From Limnohabitans sp. WS1 (GTDB lineage Bacteria; Pseudomonadota; Gammaproteobacteria; Burkholderiales; Burkholderiaceae_C), in assembly GCF_003063265.1 (NCBI RefSeq), contig NZ_NERU01000014.1, forward strand, positions 1 through 64,000: a stretch of 64,000 nucleotides of DNA. The letters are read 5' to 3'. Below the pieces are notes generated by a model, which saw nothing but the letters and a program-made list of their open reading frames with translations, was not told the DNA's origin and ran no database searches. Shown one piece after another: positions 35,144-44,265 of the stretch. Both the position numbers and the translations under genes were made by a program. Within the stretch, counting starts at the first letter, position 1; each line of letters starts with the position of its first letter.

Positions 35144-35608
35144 TTACTGCGGCAAGGACTCAGCTTGCTGTGCTTGCTGCTGCTCGTACATGGCCTGGAA
35201 GTTGATTTCGGCCAAGTGCACAGGAGGGAAACCGGCACGCGTGATCAAGTCGGCCACGTTGCCGCGCAGGTAAGGGTAAACAATTTGCGGGCAGGCAATC
35301 CCCATGACAGGGCCCATTTGATCATCGGGCAAGTGACGGATCTCAAAAATACCGCCCTGCTTGCACTCAGCCAAAAACACCGTCTTGTCTGCAATCTTGG
35401 TGTGCACTGTGGCGGTCACGCACACTTCAAACACGCCATCAGCCACAGGCGTCGCCTCCACACCGAGTTGGATGTCAACGCTGGGTTGCTGCTGGTCCAA
35501 CAAAATGGCGGGGGAATTGGGTTGTTCCAATGACGCCTCTTTCAGATAGACACGTTGAATCTGAAAGACAGGCGCTTGGACTTCGTTTGTGACAGCGTTT
35601 TCAGTCAT
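35144..35608 (-). CDS. secB: Protein-export chaperone SecB
   Basis: 154-residue tetrameric chaperone that holds preproteins unfolded for SecA. The core [17 protein letters not shown] and the C-terminal [15 protein letters not shown] are typical. Lies between grxC and gpsA on one strand, with short gaps. Confidence 0.97.
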   Translation of the reverse strand: MTENAVTNEVQAPVFQIQRVYLKEASLEQPNSPAILLDQQQPSVDIQLGVEATPVADGVFEVCVTATVHTKIADKTVFLAECKQGGIFEIRHLPDDQMGPVMGIACPQIVYPYLRGNVADLITRAGFPPVHLAEINFQAMYEQQQAQQAESLPQ

Positions 35609-35726
35609 TTTTTACTCTTTTAAAAATAGTCTGACACCAGCGTCAGACGTTTGGGGCCATAAACAGCTAATTATCAACCATCCAAGCTCAGTCAAGTCAC
35701 CTTGATGCCTTGGGTGCCACCGCAAG

Positions 35727-35987
35727 TCAAAGCGATTGCAAAAGGGGCACCAAACCACCCCGAGCATCCAGCGCCATCAAATCGTCGCACCCCCCCACAT
35801 GGGTGTCACCAATGTAAATTTGAGGCACCGTGCGCCGACCTGTGATTTGCATCATGTGATCGCGCTGAGCAGGATCGGTGTCGATGCGGACTTCTTCAAT
35901 CTCAAGGACGCCTTTGGATTTAAGAATTTGCTTAGCCCGAACACAATAGGGGCACACAGCGGTGGTGTACATCTTGACGGCTTGCAT
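35727..35987 (-). CDS. grxC: Glutaredoxin 3
   Basis: 86-residue thiol-disulfide oxidoreductase with the active site CPYC at residues 12-15, the TVPQIYI cis-Pro segment and GGCDDL for glutathione binding. GGAG lies before the ATG. In the rhodanese-grxC-secB-gpsA series. Confidence 0.96.
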   Translation of the reverse strand: MQAVKMYTTAVCPYCVRAKQILKSKGVLEIEEVRIDTDPAQRDHMMQITGRRTVPQIYIGDTHVGGCDDLMALDARGGLVPLLQSL

Positions 35988-36019
35988 GAGATCTCCAGTT
36001 GATGTTTAAAAATTCAAAA

Positions 36020-36421
36020 TCAGGCTTTTTCTGTGGGCATGCTGGCAGCAGTCCACGCCTTCAAACCGCCAGACAACGATTGAACATTCTCATAACCGAG
36101 CTTACGAGCTGTCGCTGCAGCACGAGCTGAACGGGCACCCACTTGACACACCATGACCACTTGGCTTGATTTGTTTTTCACCAACTGCCCCAATTTGGCC
36201 TCTAACTGACCCAATGGCAGGTTTTTCGCCCCGATCACATGGCCTCGGGCAAACTCATCGGGTTCACACACATCAATCACCACCGCTTTTTCACGGTTCA
36301 TGAGTTGCACCATGCCTTGTGGATCCAAGCCATTGCCCTTGGTCAAAGCAGGCAACATCAACGCCACACCTGAGGCCAAGGCCACGCACAGCAACATCCA
36401 GTTTTCGAGGAGAAAGTTCAC
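36020..36421 (-). CDS. Membrane-anchored rhodanese-like protein
   Basis: 133 residues: an N-terminal helix (WMLLCVALASGVALMLPAL) and one rhodanese domain with the active cysteine in VMVCQVGARSARA. Rhodaneses transfer sulfur from thiosulfate or similar donors. The start codon is GTG at 36421. It is first in the series with grxC and secB, and is divergent from gpmA. Confidence 0.9.
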   Translation of the reverse strand: MNFLLENWMLLCVALASGVALMLPALTKGNGLDPQGMVQLMNREKAVVIDVCEPDEFARGHVIGAKNLPLGQLEAKLGQLVKNKSSQVVMVCQVGARSARAAATARKLGYENVQSLSGGLKAWTAASMPTEKA

Positions 36422-36535
36422 GAATCACACCCTTGTTCGGCAAAAAAAGAGGCCCGTCAGCGGGCCGCCAAAATTGCAATTCTAAAATGACAGGCTTAAC
36501 CTCTGTTTTGAAGCGCCTCTTAGGGCCATTTGCTT

Positions 36536-37273
36536 ATGTACAAACTTGTCCTCATTCGCCACGGCGAATCCACCTGGAACCTGGAAAACCGCTTCACCGG
36601 TTGGACCGATGTTGACCTGACCCCCACGGGCGTGAGTCAGGCCATGTCAGCAGGCAAACTGCTCAAAGCCGAAGGTTGGGATTTTGACCTGTGCTACACC
36701 TCGGTGCTCAAACGCGCCATTCACACGCTGTGGTACACCCTGGACGAAATGGACCGCACCTGGTTGCCAGTGGTCAAGGATTTTCGTCTGAACGAGCGCC
36801 ATTACGGCGCACTGCAAGGCCTGAACAAGGCCGACATGGCCAAAGAGTTCGGCGATGAGCAAGTCTTGATCTGGCGTCGCAGCTACGACACCCCCCCACC
36901 CGCACTGCAAGCCACGGACAGCCGCTGTGAACGTGCGGATCGGCGCTATCCCTCGCCGGACCTTGTGCCACTCACCGAATGTTTGAAAGACACCGTGGCC
37001 CGAGTCTTGCCCGCTTGGAATGACAGCATCGCCCCCAGCATCCAATCGGGCAAACGCGTCCTGATCGCAGCCCATGGCAACTCCATACGTGCCCTGATCA
37101 AGTACCTTGATGGCATATCTGACACCGACATCGTGAACCTGAACATCCCCAACGGCATCCCCTTGGTGTATGAACTCGACGCACAGCTCAAACCAATACG
37201 TCACTACTACTTGGGCGATGCCCAAGCCGCCGCCGCAGCAGCTGCCGCAGTGGCCAGTCAGGGCAAGGCCTGA
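36536..37273 (+). CDS. gpmA: 2,3-bisphosphoglycerate-dependent phosphoglycerate mutase
   Basis: 245-residue glycolytic enzyme interconverting 3- and 2-phosphoglycerate. The phosphohistidine motif [25 protein letters not shown] and the later [10 protein letters not shown] are complete. The C-terminus has an alanine-rich tail. The ATG at 36536 is chosen over an upstream in-frame codon. Confidence 0.97.
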   Translation: MYKLVLIRHGESTWNLENRFTGWTDVDLTPTGVSQAMSAGKLLKAEGWDFDLCYTSVLKRAIHTLWYTLDEMDRTWLPVVKDFRLNERHYGALQGLNKADMAKEFGDEQVLIWRRSYDTPPPALQATDSRCERADRRYPSPDLVPLTECLKDTVARVLPAWNDSIAPSIQSGKRVLIAAHGNSIRALIKYLDGISDTDIVNLNIPNGIPLVYELDAQLKPIRHYYLGDAQAAAAAAAAVASQGKA

Positions 37274-37372
37274 TCACACCTGAGCCTTTACATGAAATTA
37301 CACGCGCTGCCCCACACCTTGGGGCTTGCGGGTGTATATTGATTCGAACTTCATTGGACACCAACTCGCAAA

Positions 37373-38821
37373 ATGGGACACAAACTCAAGATCGTCGGCT
37401 TGCTCAGCGTGGGCGCATTGGCCGGTGCATTGACCACCGTGTCATTGCAAACCGTGGCGCGTGGCAACATGGCCCCCTTGCCCTTGGAAGAACTGCAGCA
37501 ACTGGCCGCAGTGTTTGGCATGGTCAAAAGCGACTATGTCGAGCCGGTGGACGAGAAAAAACTGATCACCGAAGCCATCTCCGGCATGGTGTCCAGTTTG
37601 GATCCTCACTCGCAATACTTTGACAAGAAAAGCTTCAAGGAATTTTCTGAAGGCACATCGGGCAAGTTTGTGGGCGTGGGCATCGAAATCAGTCAAGAAG
37701 ACGGCTTGGTCAAGGTGGTCTCTCCCATTGAAGGTTCCCCTGCTGACCGTGCTGGCCTGAAACCCAACGACTTGATCACCAAGATCGACGATACGGCAGT
37801 CAAAGGACTGTCTCTCAACGACGCGGTCAAGCGCATGCGTGGTGAACCCAAAACCAAGGTCGTCCTGACCATCTTCCGCAGGAGCGAAAACCGCACTTTT
37901 CCGGTGACGATCACACGCGAAGAAATCAAAACGCAATCGGTCAAATCCAAATTGATCGAACCGGGTTACGGCTGGATTCGCGTTTCACAATTTCAAGAGC
38001 GAACGGTTGAAGATTTCGCTCGAAAAATTGAAGACATGTACAAGCAAGATCCTCAACTCAAGGGCTTGGTCTTGGACTTGCGCAACGACCCAGGAGGTCT
38101 GCTCGACGCTGCAGTGGCACTGTCTGCTGCCTTCTTGCCGGACAATGTCACGGTGGTGACCACCAATGGTCAATTGGATGAGAGCAAATTCACCTACAAG
38201 GCGTCGCCACAGTTTTGGCGGCGCAACAGCAGCAACGACCCCATCACACGCATGACGCAAGCCACAGGTGGGGCCTTGAAAAAAATCCCCTTGGTGGTCC
38301 TGGTCAACGAAGGCTCTGCCTCAGCCAGTGAAATCGTCGCAGGGGCGCTACAAGACTACAAGCGTGCCACCCTCATGGGCAGCCAGACCTTTGGCAAAGG
38401 TTCTGTTCAGACCGTGCGTCAACTCGGCCCGGACACTGCTTTGAAAATCACCACGGCCCGTTACTACACACCGAACGGGCGTGCCATCCAGGCCAAGGGC
38501 ATCGTGCCTGAAATCATGCTCGACGAGACTGAGAACGGCAATGTTTTTGCGGCCTTGCGCACACGGGAAGCGGATCTCCAAAAACACCTGAGCAACGGGA
38601 AAGAAGCCGAAGAAAAGAAAGACCCTGCACGCGAACAAGCTCGCGAAGAGGCTCTTAAAAAACTTGAAGAAGAAGCCAAAAAACCGGCTTCTGAACGCCG
38701 CTTGCCTGAATTCGGGTCGGACAAGGATTTCCAGTTGATTCAAGCCATCAAACAGCTCAAAGGCCAGCCTGTCAAAGCCAGCACCACATTGGCTGAACGC
38801 AAAGCTGAGAAAAAAGACTGA
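37373..38821 (+). CDS. S41 family C-terminal processing protease (CtpA type)
   Basis: 482-residue periplasmic serine protease. An N-terminal helix (residues 5-27) acts as signal or anchor, a PDZ domain follows (about 95-175), and the Ser/Lys dyad is in NEGSASASEIVAG and QTFGKGSVQ. A charged Lys/Glu-rich tail ends the protein. CtpA-type proteases trim the C-termini of envelope proteins, and are often controlled by a lipoprotein adaptor not seen here. It follows gpmA by about 100 bases, an order conserved in Burkholderiales. Confidence 0.94.
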   Translation: MGHKLKIVGLLSVGALAGALTTVSLQTVARGNMAPLPLEELQQLAAVFGMVKSDYVEPVDEKKLITEAISGMVSSLDPHSQYFDKKSFKEFSEGTSGKFVGVGIEISQEDGLVKVVSPIEGSPADRAGLKPNDLITKIDDTAVKGLSLNDAVKRMRGEPKTKVVLTIFRRSENRTFPVTITREEIKTQSVKSKLIEPGYGWIRVSQFQERTVEDFARKIEDMYKQDPQLKGLVLDLRNDPGGLLDAAVALSAAFLPDNVTVVTTNGQLDESKFTYKASPQFWRRNSSNDPITRMTQATGGALKKIPLVVLVNEGSASASEIVAGALQDYKRATLMGSQTFGKGSVQTVRQLGPDTALKITTARYYTPNGRAIQAKGIVPEIMLDETENGNVFAALRTREADLQKHLSNGKEAEEKKDPAREQAREEALKKLEEEAKKPASERRLPEFGSDKDFQLIQAIKQLKGQPVKASTTLAERKAEKKD

Positions 38822-38844
38822 GTCTGAATTCACGAAGCCGCCAC

Positions 38845-39600
38845 ATGGATGACACCCAGCTGCTGCGTTATTCGCGGCACATTCTGCTCAATGAGTTGGG
38901 CATTGACGGACAAGAAAAACTGCTCAAATCCCATGCGCTGGTGATCGGCGCAGGAGGACTCGGCTCCCCCGTCTGCTTGTATTTGGGCAGCGCGGGTGTG
39001 CGTGACATCACCGTGGTGGATCACGACACGGTGGATTCCACCAACTTGCAACGGCAAATTGCCCACACCTTGGACCGTGTGGGCCAATACAAAGCCGACT
39101 CGGTGCGAACAGCCATTGCACAAATCAACCCCGATGTTCGTGTGACCCCCATCACGCACCGTGCAGACGCCTCCTTGCTGGACACCTTGGTGGCGCAGGC
39201 TGATGTGGTGATTGATTGCTGCGATAACTTCGAAACGCGTCAGGCCGTCAACCTGGCCTGCGTGGTCCACCGCAAGCCATTGGTGTCAGGTGCAGCCATC
39301 CGGATGGACGGACAAGTGTCTGTGTTCGACAGCACGCAGCCCGATGCCCCTTGCTACGCCTGTATTTTTCCGCCCGCACAACAACCGGAAGAGACGCGTT
39401 GCGCCACCATGGGGGTGTTTGCCCCTTTGGTGGGCATCATTGGCACGGTGCAAGCCGCCGAAGCGCTCAAAATCTTGAGTGGCATGGACAGCCACATGGC
39501 AGGGCGCTTGCTGATGCTCGACGGCCGCGAGCTGTCTTGGACCGACATTCGCATGCAGCGCAATCTGTCTTGCCCGGTGTGCGCCGCACACCGCAACTGA
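38845..39600 (+). CDS. HesA/MoeB/ThiF family E1-like adenylyltransferase
   Basis: 251 residues. Nucleotide-binding GAGGLGSPVCLYL, the DNFETRQAVN segment, and the paired zinc cysteines CYAC and CPVC match MoeB/ThiF proteins. These activate the C-terminal Gly-Gly of MoaD or ThiS for sulfur transfer. Which partner it serves cannot be told; no moaD or thiS is in the window. Starts 24 bases after the protease gene. Confidence 0.9.
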   Translation: MDDTQLLRYSRHILLNELGIDGQEKLLKSHALVIGAGGLGSPVCLYLGSAGVRDITVVDHDTVDSTNLQRQIAHTLDRVGQYKADSVRTAIAQINPDVRVTPITHRADASLLDTLVAQADVVIDCCDNFETRQAVNLACVVHRKPLVSGAAIRMDGQVSVFDSTQPDAPCYACIFPPAQQPEETRCATMGVFAPLVGIIGTVQAAEALKILSGMDSHMAGRLLMLDGRELSWTDIRMQRNLSCPVCAAHRN

Positions 39601-39615
39601 GCGGCCAAGTTTTGT

Positions 39616-39637
39616 CATTCACGCTCAGACGTGAATG
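39616..39637. other. Hairpin between convergent MoeB-like and nuclease genes
   Basis: CATTCACG and CGTGAATG pair around CTCAGA. It sits 15 bases after the plus-strand stop. No uridine run. Confidence 0.5.
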
Positions 39638-39743
39638 TCATCAACAACCCTGTCTTCACAAGAGCCGGTCATGGCTCCAAAAATTCCCTATCCATCCGTT
39701 ATGGCGCTGAATGCGTGCCTGCGGATTGCAACACCACCGCCCA

Positions 39744-40241
39744 TCAAAGGCCATGGCAACTGCCGTGAAACTTTCTGAAAATATGCGGAGACATGGCATC
39801 TTCGTTGGCCGCAAACAATCCTCGTTTGTGTTTTTGTGCCTGGCGTTGCAAAGCTGCATACGGACCTTTACCAGAGCTGAACCTGTAGGCCCACGCCATG
39901 CCTGAGCGCACCATCTCGGCCCCCAAATCGCGCCCATCCACTGACAGACGTCCGATTTGCCGACCATAACTGTCATGGCTCACCTTCACGACCTGAACTT
40001 GTTTGCGCAAGGCCAAGCGGATCATCATGTCTCGGGCTTCAGGCCCTCCGGGCTGACAGGTTTCAGGCGCATCGATGCCATCAATGCGCAATTTGATCGG
40101 CTCCTGATGCCCCTCACGCACCAAAACCAAGGTGTCACCATCCATCACCCAACTGACCCACCCCACCCAGGTCTCGCTGGCATGAACAGTCACTGCCCCC
40201 AACAAGACCCCAACAAGTGCAAATCGCAGCCATACCTTCAT
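39744..40241 (-). CDS. Secreted thermonuclease-like (SNase) protein
   Basis: 165 residues. A signal peptide (residues 1-21, ending VHA) precedes an SNase domain with the motifs VMDGDTLVL, IDGIDAPE and YGRQIGRLSV and a final WAY. This is the catalytic core of staphylococcal-nuclease-like enzymes, so it may cut DNA/RNA outside the cytoplasm. The ATG overlaps the stop of the MarR regulator gene by four bases (ATGA), an unusual pairing. Confidence 0.87.
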   Translation of the reverse strand: MKVWLRFALVGVLLGAVTVHASETWVGWVSWVMDGDTLVLVREGHQEPIKLRIDGIDAPETCQPGGPEARDMMIRLALRKQVQVVKVSHDSYGRQIGRLSVDGRDLGAEMVRSGMAWAYRFSSGKGPYAALQRQAQKHKRGLFAANEDAMSPHIFRKFHGSCHGL

Positions 40242-40762
40242 ACCACATCCTTGCCACGCTGTCCTTGATGCCGATTGGCCCTGGGCAAATCGGGACTCAA
40301 CTGTGCCAACAAAGATTCGGCACGGGCCTGCAAACGATCGAGCGCCTCATCGAAATACACGATTTCTTGGCCTGACATTGCGTCAATGATTTGACTGTTG
40401 ATGGCCTGAATTTGCGGCATCAAGACATCGTAAAGTTGTCGACCAGCGGGGGTCAGCTCAACCAATGCACTGCGCCGGTCATGCGCCGTGATGGAGCGCA
40501 TGACCAATTGCTTGCGGGTCAACGCCGTCAAGATGCGCGAGGTGCGGGCCCGGTCTCGGTGCATGCGCTCAGCCAAAACCGAGGGGGGTAAACACCCGTT
40601 TTCATAAAGATGAGCCACAACGGCCCACTCACGACGTGTGATGCCATAGCCACCTTCACACAAACGAACCACCATCGCACCGGCCACCCCCGATAACCGT
40701 CCCAAACGGTACAAAAGCAGGTCATCAATCGACGCCAAGCGCTGGGAGGGAGACAAAGACAT
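40238..40762 (-). CDS. MarR family transcriptional regulator
   Basis: 174 residues. The winged helix covers about 35-120 (ITRREWAVVAHLYENG, LAERMHRDRARTSRILTAL, ITAHDRRSALVELT). Such repressors usually respond to phenolic or similar acids. It is divergent from the Bug receptor genes, with 114 bases between starts that carry a likely promoter, so it may control them. Coupled at its 3' end to the nuclease gene. Confidence 0.9.
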   Translation of the reverse strand: MSLSPSQRLASIDDLLLYRLGRLSGVAGAMVVRLCEGGYGITRREWAVVAHLYENGCLPPSVLAERMHRDRARTSRILTALTRKQLVMRSITAHDRRSALVELTPAGRQLYDVLMPQIQAINSQIIDAMSGQEIVYFDEALDRLQARAESLLAQLSPDLPRANRHQGQRGKDVV

Positions 40763-40816
40763 CAGGGTTTTCCAAGGGGATGGTTGTTTAGATCAATTGT
40801 CGATCGGGGCGTTACA

Positions 40817-40844
40817 TTGTGGATGAACTTGAATTTTCTATAAA
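40817..40844 (+). promoter_or_regulatory. Possible sigma-70 promoter of the Bug receptor/sulfatase cluster
   Basis: TTGTGG (40817-40822), a 16-base spacer, and TATAAA (40839-40844), 33 bases before the first Bug receptor ATG. A partial dyad around GATCAATTGTCGATC (40791-40805) just upstream could be the MarR site. Confidence 0.5.
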
Positions 40845-40876
40845 AAGACTTTAAAGCCCGTCATCCGGAGACCTTC

Positions 40877-41875
40877 ATGAATACCATCCGCCAACTCATC
40901 CTGAGCCGCACCAAGGCATTGACACGCACAAGCTTGGGCTTGACTGCCTTGTGTTTGGCCATGCTTTCACCTCAAATTCATGCCCAAGACAAGCCGCCTC
41001 TGAAGATCGTGGTGGGCTTTCCGCCCGGCGGATCGGCCGACATTTTGGCCCGCATGGTGGCCGAAGCGCTGCGCGATGACGTTGGCACCATCGTGGTCGA
41101 CAACAAACCCGGCGCAGGTGGGCGTATCGCCTTGAATGCCGTGAAAACGGCCAAGCCTGATGGGCAAACCGTGATCATTTTGCCCAGTGGTCCGATGGTG
41201 TTGTTTCCACACGTCTACAAAAAACTCGACTATGACGCAGTCAAGGACTTCACACCCATTTCTCAAATCGCCCGCTTTCAGTTTGGCGTGGTGTCTGGCC
41301 CTTCCTCGAACGTCAAAAGCGTGGCGGAGATGATCGCCAAAGCCAAAACCGATCCCAATACGGCCAGTTACGGCACGCCTGGTGCGGGCACTCTGCCCCA
41401 TTTCATGGGGGTTCTGATGGAGCAGTCCGCAGGCATTGGCCTGAACCACATTCCATTTCAAGGAGGTGCCCCGGCCAACAACGCCTTGTTGGGGGGTCAC
41501 ATTGGCTACAAGTTTGATGTCGTCTCCGAAACCGCTGAAATGCATCGCACCGGCAAAGTCAGAATCATTGCCGTGACCGGTAGCCAGCGCGACCCGCAGG
41601 TCCCCGAAGTGCCCACACTCAAAGAATCGGGAATCCAAATGGAAGCCACCGCTTGGTTTGCCATGTATGGCCCAGCGGGCCTGAACGGCGATGCGCTCAC
41701 CCGACTGGAAAAAGCCATGATGAGAGTCGCCCGCGATCCTGCCATGAAAGACAAGATGCTCAAGCTCGGCTATGAGCCCATTGGTTCGAGTTCGGCCGAT
41801 CTGGCCAAAGCACAAAAAACTGACCTGGCTCGCTGGGAAAAACCCATCAAAGCCACAGGCGTTCAACTCGATTAA
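40877..41875 (+). CDS. Bug family tripartite tricarboxylate transporter substrate-binding protein
   Basis: 332-residue periplasmic receptor. A signal peptide ends near IHAQ (residues 1-36). GFPPGGSADILARMV and DNKPGAGGR are the Bug/TctC ligand-binding signatures. The ligand is unknown. No TctA or TctB membrane gene is nearby, as is common for orphan Bug proteins. A second Bug gene follows directly. Confidence 0.92.
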   Translation: MNTIRQLILSRTKALTRTSLGLTALCLAMLSPQIHAQDKPPLKIVVGFPPGGSADILARMVAEALRDDVGTIVVDNKPGAGGRIALNAVKTAKPDGQTVIILPSGPMVLFPHVYKKLDYDAVKDFTPISQIARFQFGVVSGPSSNVKSVAEMIAKAKTDPNTASYGTPGAGTLPHFMGVLMEQSAGIGLNHIPFQGGAPANNALLGGHIGYKFDVVSETAEMHRTGKVRIIAVTGSQRDPQVPEVPTLKESGIQMEATAWFAMYGPAGLNGDALTRLEKAMMRVARDPAMKDKMLKLGYEPIGSSSADLAKAQKTDLARWEKPIKATGVQLD

Positions 41876-41903
41876 CCCTCACGAATTACACGGAAATCAG
41901 TCC

Positions 41904-42878
41904 ATGACCGCACTCCTTATACGACGCACAGCCTTGTTGGCAGGCCTTTTACTTTCTTTGACAGGCAGCCTTCAAGCCCAAAATGCGCCTTGGCCGAACA
42001 AACCTGTACGCTTTATCAACAGTTTTCCACCTGGCGGCCCGTCTGACATCTTGGCACGCGCCGTGGGCGATGTGCTTCAAAAGCAGTTCAATCAACCCTT
42101 CACGGTTGAAAACAAACCTGGCGCAGCGGGCAATGTGGGTGCCGACCAAGTGGCCAAATCCAGCGTCGATGGGCACACCTTGCTGTGGGGAATTGACACC
42201 ACCCACACGATCAACCCGCACATTTACAAAACCATGGCCTTCAAAGAGGCTGACCTCAAACCACTGCTTGTGATTTCCAGTTCAGCCTTGTTGCTGGGTG
42301 TTCACCCCAGTTCTGGCATCAAAACGGTGAAAGACTTCATGCAAGTCGCGCGTGAGCGCAGTCTGAACTTCAGCTCTGGGGGCAATGGCTCACCCGGGCA
42401 CCTCTGGGTCAATATGAGCAATGTGTCCGCCGCAACACGTCTGGTGCATGTGCCCTACCGAGGCAATTCGCCAGCCGTCATGGCGGTGGTATCTGGCGAA
42501 GTCGATGGCGGCACATTGGCCACTCCGGGCATGATGCCCCATGTCAAAGGCGGCAAAATCACTGCGCTGGCCGTGACCGGACGTCAGCGCTCGCGCTTGG
42601 CCCCTGAGGTGCCCACTGTGGCCGAAGCAGGCTTCAAAGACCTGGAAAGCGAAGTGCTTTACGTGGTCATGGCCCCCGCCAACACACCCGCCCCCTTGAT
42701 GCAGACCATGGCCAAAGCCATCACAGAGGCCCTGGGACGACCCGAGTTGCAAACCCGCCTGAAGGATCTGGACATGACTTATGAAGGCCTCACGGGCGCG
42801 GCCGCCTCTGAACGCCTGAAAAAGCTCTCAGACCACTACGGCCGTGTGATCCGAGCCACGGGCATGAAAGTCGATTGA
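41904..42878 (+). CDS. Second Bug family substrate-binding protein
   Basis: 324 residues; signal peptide MTALLIRRTALLAGLLLS, cut after LQA. FPPGGPSDILARAVGD and ENKPGAAGNVG are typical, but the sequence differs clearly from the first receptor, so it is not a recent duplicate. The ATG at 41904 is preferred; a longer frame starts inside the first gene. Two divergent Bug receptors in a row before a sulfatase hint at uptake of organic sulfate esters or their acids. Confidence 0.9.
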   Translation: MTALLIRRTALLAGLLLSLTGSLQAQNAPWPNKPVRFINSFPPGGPSDILARAVGDVLQKQFNQPFTVENKPGAAGNVGADQVAKSSVDGHTLLWGIDTTHTINPHIYKTMAFKEADLKPLLVISSSALLLGVHPSSGIKTVKDFMQVARERSLNFSSGGNGSPGHLWVNMSNVSAATRLVHVPYRGNSPAVMAVVSGEVDGGTLATPGMMPHVKGGKITALAVTGRQRSRLAPEVPTVAEAGFKDLESEVLYVVMAPANTPAPLMQTMAKAITEALGRPELQTRLKDLDMTYEGLTGAAASERLKKLSDHYGRVIRATGMKVD

Positions 42879-42910
42879 GTTTGATCTTTCAGTCAAGCGC
42901 CAACACACCT

Positions 42911-44242
42911 ATGACCACCCAACGCCCCAACATCATCTTTATCGTCGCCGACGACCTCGGCTTTGCCGATCTCGGCTGCTATGGCGGCCGCGACGCCAAG
43001 TTCGGCAAGGTCTCGCCCGTGCTCGACCAGCTCGCTGCAGCGGGTCTCAAGTTCACACAGGGTTATTCCAACTCGCCCGTGTGTTCGCCCACCCGCTTTG
43101 CGCTCATGACAGCCCGCTACCAGTACCGCTTGCGCGGCGGGGCCGACGAGCCCATCAACAGCCGCAGCCGTGGCAGCGCCGTGTTGGGCCTGCCGCCCGA
43201 ACACGCCACGCTGCCCTCGCTGCTCAAGGCCAGTGGCTACCGCACCGCCTTGATCGGCAAATGGCATTTGGGTTACCCGCCTCACTTCAGCCCGCTCAAA
43301 TCAGGCTACGAGGAGTTCTTTGGCCCCATGTCGGGCGGGGTGGACTACTTCACGCATTGCGCCTCCAGCGGGGCACACGACCTGTTCACGGGCGAAGACG
43401 AAACCCCTGAAGACGGTTACTTGACCGACATGCTGTCCAAGCGTGCGGTGGACTATGTTGAACGCATGGCCCCGGGCGCTGAGCAAGGCACCCCCTTCTT
43501 TTTGAGCCTGCACTACACCGCGCCGCACTGGCCCTGGGAAACCCGCGAAGACCATGCGCTGGCGCAAGAGGTCAAGGACAACCTGTTCCACCTGCATGGC
43601 GGCAACATCCACACCTACCAGCGCATGATCCACCACATGGACGAAGGCATTGGCTGGGTGGTGGACGCTTTGAGAAAAACCGGGCAGCTCGACAACACCC
43701 TGATCGTCTTCACCAGCGACAACGGCGGCGAACGCTTTTCGGACAACTGGCCCCTGGTCGGCGGCAAGATGGACCTGACCGAAGGCGGCATCCGCGTGCC
43801 GTGGATCGCCCACTGGCCGGCCGTCATCGCACCCGGCGGCACCTCGGCCCAGCACTGCATGACCATGGACTGGTCGGCCACCATGGTCGATCTGGCGGGC
43901 ACCAAGGCCCAAGACGACTTGCCCTTTGACGGCGTGTCTTTGGCCCCCGTGCTGCGCGATGCAAAGCACCAGTTTGACCGCCCCCTGTACTGGCGCATGA
44001 ACCACCGGGGCCAGCGCGCCTTGCGCATGGGCGACTACAAATACCTGCGGGTGGATGGCAACGACTACCTGTTCAACATCCCGGCCGACGAACGCGAACG
44101 CGCCAACCTGGGCGGTCGCCAAGCCGAGCGCCTGCGAGCCATGCGTGACGCGTGGGAGGCGTGGGACGCCACCGTGCCCGCGATCCCCGAAGACGCCACC
44201 GTCAGCCTGGGCTACTCGGTCAAAGACATGCCTCAGCGCTGA
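42911..44242 (+). CDS. Sulfatase (arylsulfatase type)
   Basis: 443 residues. The formylglycine motif is CSPTR with Cys58, so it needs a maturase (FGE or anaerobic type) which is not in the window. Metal ligands include Asp14/Asp15 (IVADDLG) and SDNGGE. No signal peptide is seen, so it acts inside the cell. Hydrolyses sulfate esters. Follows the two Bug receptors by 32 bases and precedes a SulP transporter, which suggests one unit that takes up a sulfated compound and moves or disposes of sulfate. Confidence 0.92.
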   Translation: MTTQRPNIIFIVADDLGFADLGCYGGRDAKFGKVSPVLDQLAAAGLKFTQGYSNSPVCSPTRFALMTARYQYRLRGGADEPINSRSRGSAVLGLPPEHATLPSLLKASGYRTALIGKWHLGYPPHFSPLKSGYEEFFGPMSGGVDYFTHCASSGAHDLFTGEDETPEDGYLTDMLSKRAVDYVERMAPGAEQGTPFFLSLHYTAPHWPWETREDHALAQEVKDNLFHLHGGNIHTYQRMIHHMDEGIGWVVDALRKTGQLDNTLIVFTSDNGGERFSDNWPLVGGKMDLTEGGIRVPWIAHWPAVIAPGGTSAQHCMTMDWSATMVDLAGTKAQDDLPFDGVSLAPVLRDAKHQFDRPLYWRMNHRGQRALRMGDYKYLRVDGNDYLFNIPADERERANLGGRQAERLRAMRDAWEAWDATVPAIPEDATVSLGYSVKDMPQR

Positions 44243-44265
44243 AGCCTTGGCGGCTAAGATCGGCC